6,162 nt of DNA from Chloroflexota bacterium (GTDB taxonomy: Bacteria; Chloroflexota; Anaerolineae; Anaerolineales; Villigracilaceae), in contig JAJYOH010000378.1 of NCBI GenBank assembly GCA_021796315.1, positions 1 to 6,162 on the forward strand, read 5' to 3'. The translations under genes and the position numbers were made by a program. Under the pieces are notes generated by a model. That model was not told the DNA's origin. It did not search any database and was given only the letters and a program-made list of their open reading frames with translations. Of the stretch, positions 4,623 to 6,162 are shown in pieces (within the stretch, counting starts at the first letter, position 1; each line of letters begins with the position of its first letter).

Positions 4623-5410
4623 AACGCGCAAGATGGGGCTTGATTGGACGACAGATGATCGTCCAGTTTCAGGTGGTTACCCTGAATGTATTATCTCTAG
4701 CCTTGTTCGTGCTCCAACCAGCTGTCTTTGCTGCTGTGGGCATGTTGCTTTCACATGCTGCCGGAAATTCCAAGCCTGATCTCGTCTACAGCGTTATTGG
4801 CGGCGGCATCATGGGCATGTGGAGCGGACTCGTTTTTACATCCACCTACGATATCACGGGCGATCGCTGGAATGGCACGCTGGAATTGATCGTTGGCAGT
4901 CCAACTTCGCTCGCGACTGTGGAGGCGATCCGGACCCTGACGAATGTGCTTTCCGGCTTGTTTAGTCTGAGTGTGGCTCTCATCGCTGCGCTGGCGATCT
5001 TCGGTTATTCACTCAAAGGGGTGAACTTCTGGGGAGCCGGTATTTCGCTGCTTCTGCTTTTATTTGGGATGTGGTGTATAGGAGTCTTTCTCGCTAATTT
5101 CCTTGCCTGGTCCCGCTTGTCTGGCACCTTTGTTGATTATCTTGAAATGCCCATTGCCTTTTTATGCGGCTTCATGTATCCGATCCGCGTTCTGCCAGCC
5201 TGGTTGCAAACAGTATCAGGGGCGATCCCCATCCGTTGGGCATTGGAAGCCATGAATGAGAGTCTGCTTGGCAGCCACGATCTCGCATTCTTGCTTTTCC
5301 ATTGGGTTGTGGCGCTCGGCATCTCCTTGATCTTTTTAGTCATCACGCGCTGGCTGCAAGTCAGAGTACATGACCGCATTCGCATCAGCGGGGAGTTAAG
5401 CTCAATATGA
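4619..5410 (+). CDS. ABC-2 type transporter permease, first subunit
   Basis: This 263-residue inner-membrane protein has about six hydrophobic segments, near residues 21-46, 58-74, 101-129, 132-153, 172-190 and 222-244. Two ABC-2 family landmarks are present: the cytoplasmic segment DRWNGTLELIVGSPTS (82-97), which contacts the ATPase, and MYPIRVLPAWLQTVSGAIPI (186-205) leading into the last helix, matching the family pattern 'P...LP.WL......P'. It should form half of the translocation pore, probably paired with the next gene product because the two permeases differ in sequence. The start ATG overlaps the ATPase stop, and AGAAGG sits almost against it, so coupled translation is likely. The stop overlaps the start of the second permease in the same ATGA manner. 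Confidence 0.88.
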   Translation: MKRARWGLIGRQMIVQFQVVTLNVLSLALFVLQPAVFAAVGMLLSHAAGNSKPDLVYSVIGGGIMGMWSGLVFTSTYDITGDRWNGTLELIVGSPTSLATVEAIRTLTNVLSGLFSLSVALIAALAIFGYSLKGVNFWGAGISLLLLLFGMWCIGVFLANFLAWSRLSGTFVDYLEMPIAFLCGFMYPIRVLPAWLQTVSGAIPIRWALEAMNESLLGSHDLAFLLFHWVVALGISLIFLVITRWLQVRVHDRIRISGELSSI

Positions 5411-6162
5411 TCAAATCGCTGCTCCGTGCTTTACGTTTATATTTTGTTCAAGCCTGGCTCTCGTACCATGGACGTTTTTCCATTACATCGCCGTTCGGAT
5501 ATATCGCATCCAAGCTCGGCTTTCCTTTCTTCCTGATGCTCTTTTTCATTTTCATGGGAAAGTTCGTAGGGTACACAAACCCTGTTTATATCGTGATTGG
5601 CAATGTCCTGCTCATTCCGGCTGCCAATGGCATGAGCGGCGTGACCCTGGCCATTGGCGAAGAACGCCAATGGGGAACGCTTTCTTATGTCCTGGCGAGT
5701 CCAGCGCCGCGCGCAGTGATTTTCATGGGCCGCGCACTCTTTTATATACTGGATGGCTTCGTGACCGCAGTGTTAGGTTTTGCCATCGCCGCGGGTATTT
5801 TCCGTCTTGACATGTCCAGGATCAACTTTGCCATGCTGATGTTGTGCATTTTTTTGCTGGCCATCACATCCAGCGGACTCGGCTTTCTCTTCGGAAGTAT
5901 CTCGCTGCTTACACGCGATGGTTGGATAATCCTGAACACATTCCTATCCCTCCTGTACATTTTGGTGGGTGTAAACTTCCCGGTCGCGGCACTGCCAGCA
6001 GTGCTTCAAACAGTTGCTTTCGGTCTGCCGTTAACTCGTGGGATCATGGCCGCTCGTTTGGTCTTGGATGGAGCCGGGTGGAATGCGATCCGCTATCTGG
6101 TTGTCGGCGAAACCCTGGTGGGTGCCATCTATATTCTTGCAGGTTACCTGTGTTTTCGCCTG
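5407..6162 (+). CDS. ABC-2 type transporter permease, second subunit (3' end beyond window)
   Basis: An ATG at 5407 overlaps the TGA of the first permease, and the frame stays open for 252 codons to the last base, so the C-terminus is missing, probably only a short piece. GGGGAG at 5390-5395 could serve as ribosome binding site. The protein begins MIKSLLRALRLYFVQAWLSY and has hydrophobic segments near 35-50, 58-75, 105-131, 137-164, 172-197 and 227-250. The ATPase-contacting segment is GEERQWGTLSYVLASPAPR (84-102), parallel to DRWNGTLELIVGSP in the first permease. FPVAALPAVLQTVAFGLPLT (191-210) is the second ABC-2 landmark. Sharing landmarks but differing elsewhere, the two permeases look like old paralogues forming a heterodimer with the DrrA-like ATPase. 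Confidence 0.88.
   Translation, partial: MIKSLLRALRLYFVQAWLSYHGRFSITSPFGYIASKLGFPFFLMLFFIFMGKFVGYTNPVYIVIGNVLLIPAANGMSGVTLAIGEERQWGTLSYVLASPAPRAVIFMGRALFYILDGFVTAVLGFAIAAGIFRLDMSRINFAMLMLCIFLLAITSSGLGFLFGSISLLTRDGWIILNTFLSLLYILVGVNFPVAALPAVLQTVAFGLPLTRGIMAARLVLDGAGWNAIRYLVVGETLVGAIYILAGYLCFRL

Noticed and set aside
1..6162. CRISPR array, integrase or recombinase gene, replication origin
   Set aside because: No regularly spaced repeats, no tyrosine or serine recombinase motifs, and no origin-like iterons were seen on either strand.

Overview
The window looks like bacterial chromosome from an accessory, transposon-scarred stretch next to an ordinary transporter operon. Base composition is intermediate. 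The transposase relics and the ABC-2 exporter remind me of Chloroflexota (Anaerolineae-like) genomes, but this is recall and no taxonomic marker gene is present, so the assignment is weak.

Left part (1-1578). The window opens inside the last 58 codons of a gene that reads like an XRE-type DNA-binding regulator. Next come an AT-rich inverted repeat and the 3' half of a tRNA-Met(CAU), followed by a perfect stem-loop terminator. A second, diverged tRNA-Met 3' half lies on the minus strand at 1445-1487, also followed by a terminator. The two fragments face each other. The roughly 1 kb between them holds no intact gene, only wreckage of two transposases: an IS701-like N-terminal piece on the plus strand and an IS66-like C-terminal piece on the minus strand. 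Each has in-frame stops; the IS66 piece also shows a frameshift and lost catalytic sequence.

Middle (1579-2861, minus strand). An intact two-gene operon encodes an AbiEi-type antitoxin/regulator followed, with a 4-base ATGA overlap, by an AbiEii-type nucleotidyltransferase toxin. This is a type IV toxin-antitoxin and phage-abortive pair. A 15-base imperfect palindrome lies just upstream of the antitoxin start and is a candidate autoregulatory operator.

Right-middle (2886-3635). A third transposase relic (DDE type, plus strand, one stop and one frameshift) is followed by about 420 bases without a gene. That stretch contains a strong stem-loop (3363-3409), an extended -10 promoter (TGCTATAAT, 3512-3520) and a leader of about 110 bases.

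Right part (3636-6162, plus strand). A tight operon encodes an ABC-2 exporter: a DrrA-like ATPase and two different six-helix permeases, each start overlapping the previous stop as ATGA. The second permease runs off the window. The likely complex is one ATPase dimer with a permease heterodimer; the substrate cannot be read from the sequence.

I do not see a convincing undescribed system. The most unusual structure is the convergent pair of tRNA-Met 3' halves enclosing transposon debris beside a toxin-antitoxin operon.
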